Source: Planctomycetaceae bacterium
GTDB lineage: Bacteria; Planctomycetota; Planctomycetia; Pirellulales; Thermoguttaceae
NCBI GenBank assembly: GCA_031283515.1
Contig: JAITBS010000416.1
Span: 1 to 13,744 of the forward strand
Length of the DNA: 13,744 nt
Direction of reading: 5' to 3'
Part shown: positions 13,461-13,744 of the stretch, one piece after another
How the letters are laid out: each line of letters opens with the position of its first letter
Numbering within the stretch: the stretch's first letter is position 1
The notes under the pieces: generated by a model
What the model was told of the DNA's origin: nothing
Database searches by the model: none
What the model saw: only the letters and a program-made list of their open reading frames with translations
Translations under genes and position numbers: made by a program

Positions 13461-13523
13461 GCAAAAAGTATGGGTCTTTGGGCAAAAAACACGGGTCTTT
13501 GGATAAAAAGCTGGTGTGTTTTC
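13461..13523. repeat. Diverged 21-bp repeats continuing the palindrome array
   Basis: Right after the last palindrome, 13461-13481 and 13482-13502 match at 18 of 21 positions, both ending GGGTCTTTGG. A third, poorly matching 21-bp unit (ATAAAAAGCTGG...) follows. They keep the 21-bp phase of the array but lack the palindrome, carrying A5-7 tracts instead. Confidence 0.65.
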
Positions 13524-13611
13524 ATAAAATTCATGCAGCTATTCAGTAGAATTATGGTAATCTATCAGAGGCATTTTTGTTTTTCGGTTTTCACCCCGAC
13601 AGGGACAGTTG

Positions 13612-13724
13612 TTAGTTAATAGTTGATAGTGAATAGTGAATAGTTGCGCAAGCGGAGTACTACCGTTTTGGTAAATTAGGACGTTTGCGACACTATTCAC
13701 TATTCACTCATAACTATTCACTAA
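13612..13724. repeat. MITE-like palindromic element, copy B
   Basis: A 113-bp element with inverted ends (TTAGT.AATAGTT type) and arms of GAATAGTG-like short repeats. Its centre, GCGGAGTACTACCGTTTTGG at 13652-13671, matches copy A (5942-6062) at 19 of 20 positions. No gene is inside. The DNA from 13525 to 13611 and after 13724 shows no other supported feature. Confidence 0.8.
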
Positions 13725-13744
13725 AACCGACCTTATTTTCACCT

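Noticed and set aside
13307..13549. Open frames of heptapeptide repeats (YHVIFRQ-type on plus, YHVILAK-type on minus) across the palindrome array
   Set aside because: The 21-bp period and palindromic symmetry keep several frames open on both strands. There is no ribosome binding site, and the spacers do not show coding-type conservation; these are by-products of the repeat.
13537..13555. Possible further degenerate copy of the 17-bp motif (CTATTCAGTAGAATTAT)
   Set aside because: It resembles the degenerate copy at 4821 but is too far from the consensus to count.

Overview
The window looks like chromosomal DNA of an AT-rich planctomycete. The strongest marker is the pseudopilin-like DUF1559 protein (GFTLVELLVV followed by a LLPAVQAAREAARR-type stretch), a family that is greatly expanded in Planctomycetes. 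Large Pro-rich lipoproteins, a DUF4175-like giant membrane protein and an Rhs-core remnant fit the same picture. Genes are spaced widely and the gaps are full of short palindromic repeats. No tRNA, rRNA, CRISPR array or transposase gene was seen.

Layout. 1-327 (minus): the 3' part of an Rhs-core gene, cut off at its 5' side by a stop and running out of the window. 653-1504 (minus): a CPBP/CAAX-type membrane protease. 1647-1853: a 207-bp inverted-repeat element whose arms carry pentanucleotide tandem repeats. 1913-5847 (minus): a TPR lipoprotein, RecO and an EamA-type exporter; recO and the lipoprotein gene are probably co-transcribed, while the exporter has its own candidate promoter. 6243-8370 (plus): a DUF1559 pseudopilin with a strong promoter, then a small lipoprotein. 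8476-9399 (minus): a Pro-rich lipoprotein, divergent from 9717-13265 (plus), an 1182-aa DUF4175-like membrane protein. 13266-13744: a gene-free tail with a hairpin, seven identical palindromes on an exact 21-bp period, and a second MITE-like element.

Most notable. (1) The DUF1559 gene contains a run of 12 G between its start codon and its prepilin cleavage site. With 12 G the leader is out of frame with the body; with 11 G it would be in frame. This looks like a slipped-strand ON/OFF switch unless it is a sequencing error. (2) The array downstream of the DUF4175 gene has seven perfect copies of AATATCACGTGATATT with variable 5-bp spacers. It shares the TCACGTGA core of parS and looks like a multimeric protein-binding platform. 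(3) At least three families of non-coding palindromic repeats occur here, including a 17-bp motif that recurs around the pseudopilin/lipoprotein pair and two MITE-like elements that share an exact 33-bp arm in inverted orientation.

Functionally most genes concern the cell envelope: four predicted lipoproteins or secreted pilin-like proteins, three integral membrane proteins and an Rhs remnant. RecO is the only clear housekeeping DNA-repair gene. Functions are assigned from motifs read by eye, without database searches.
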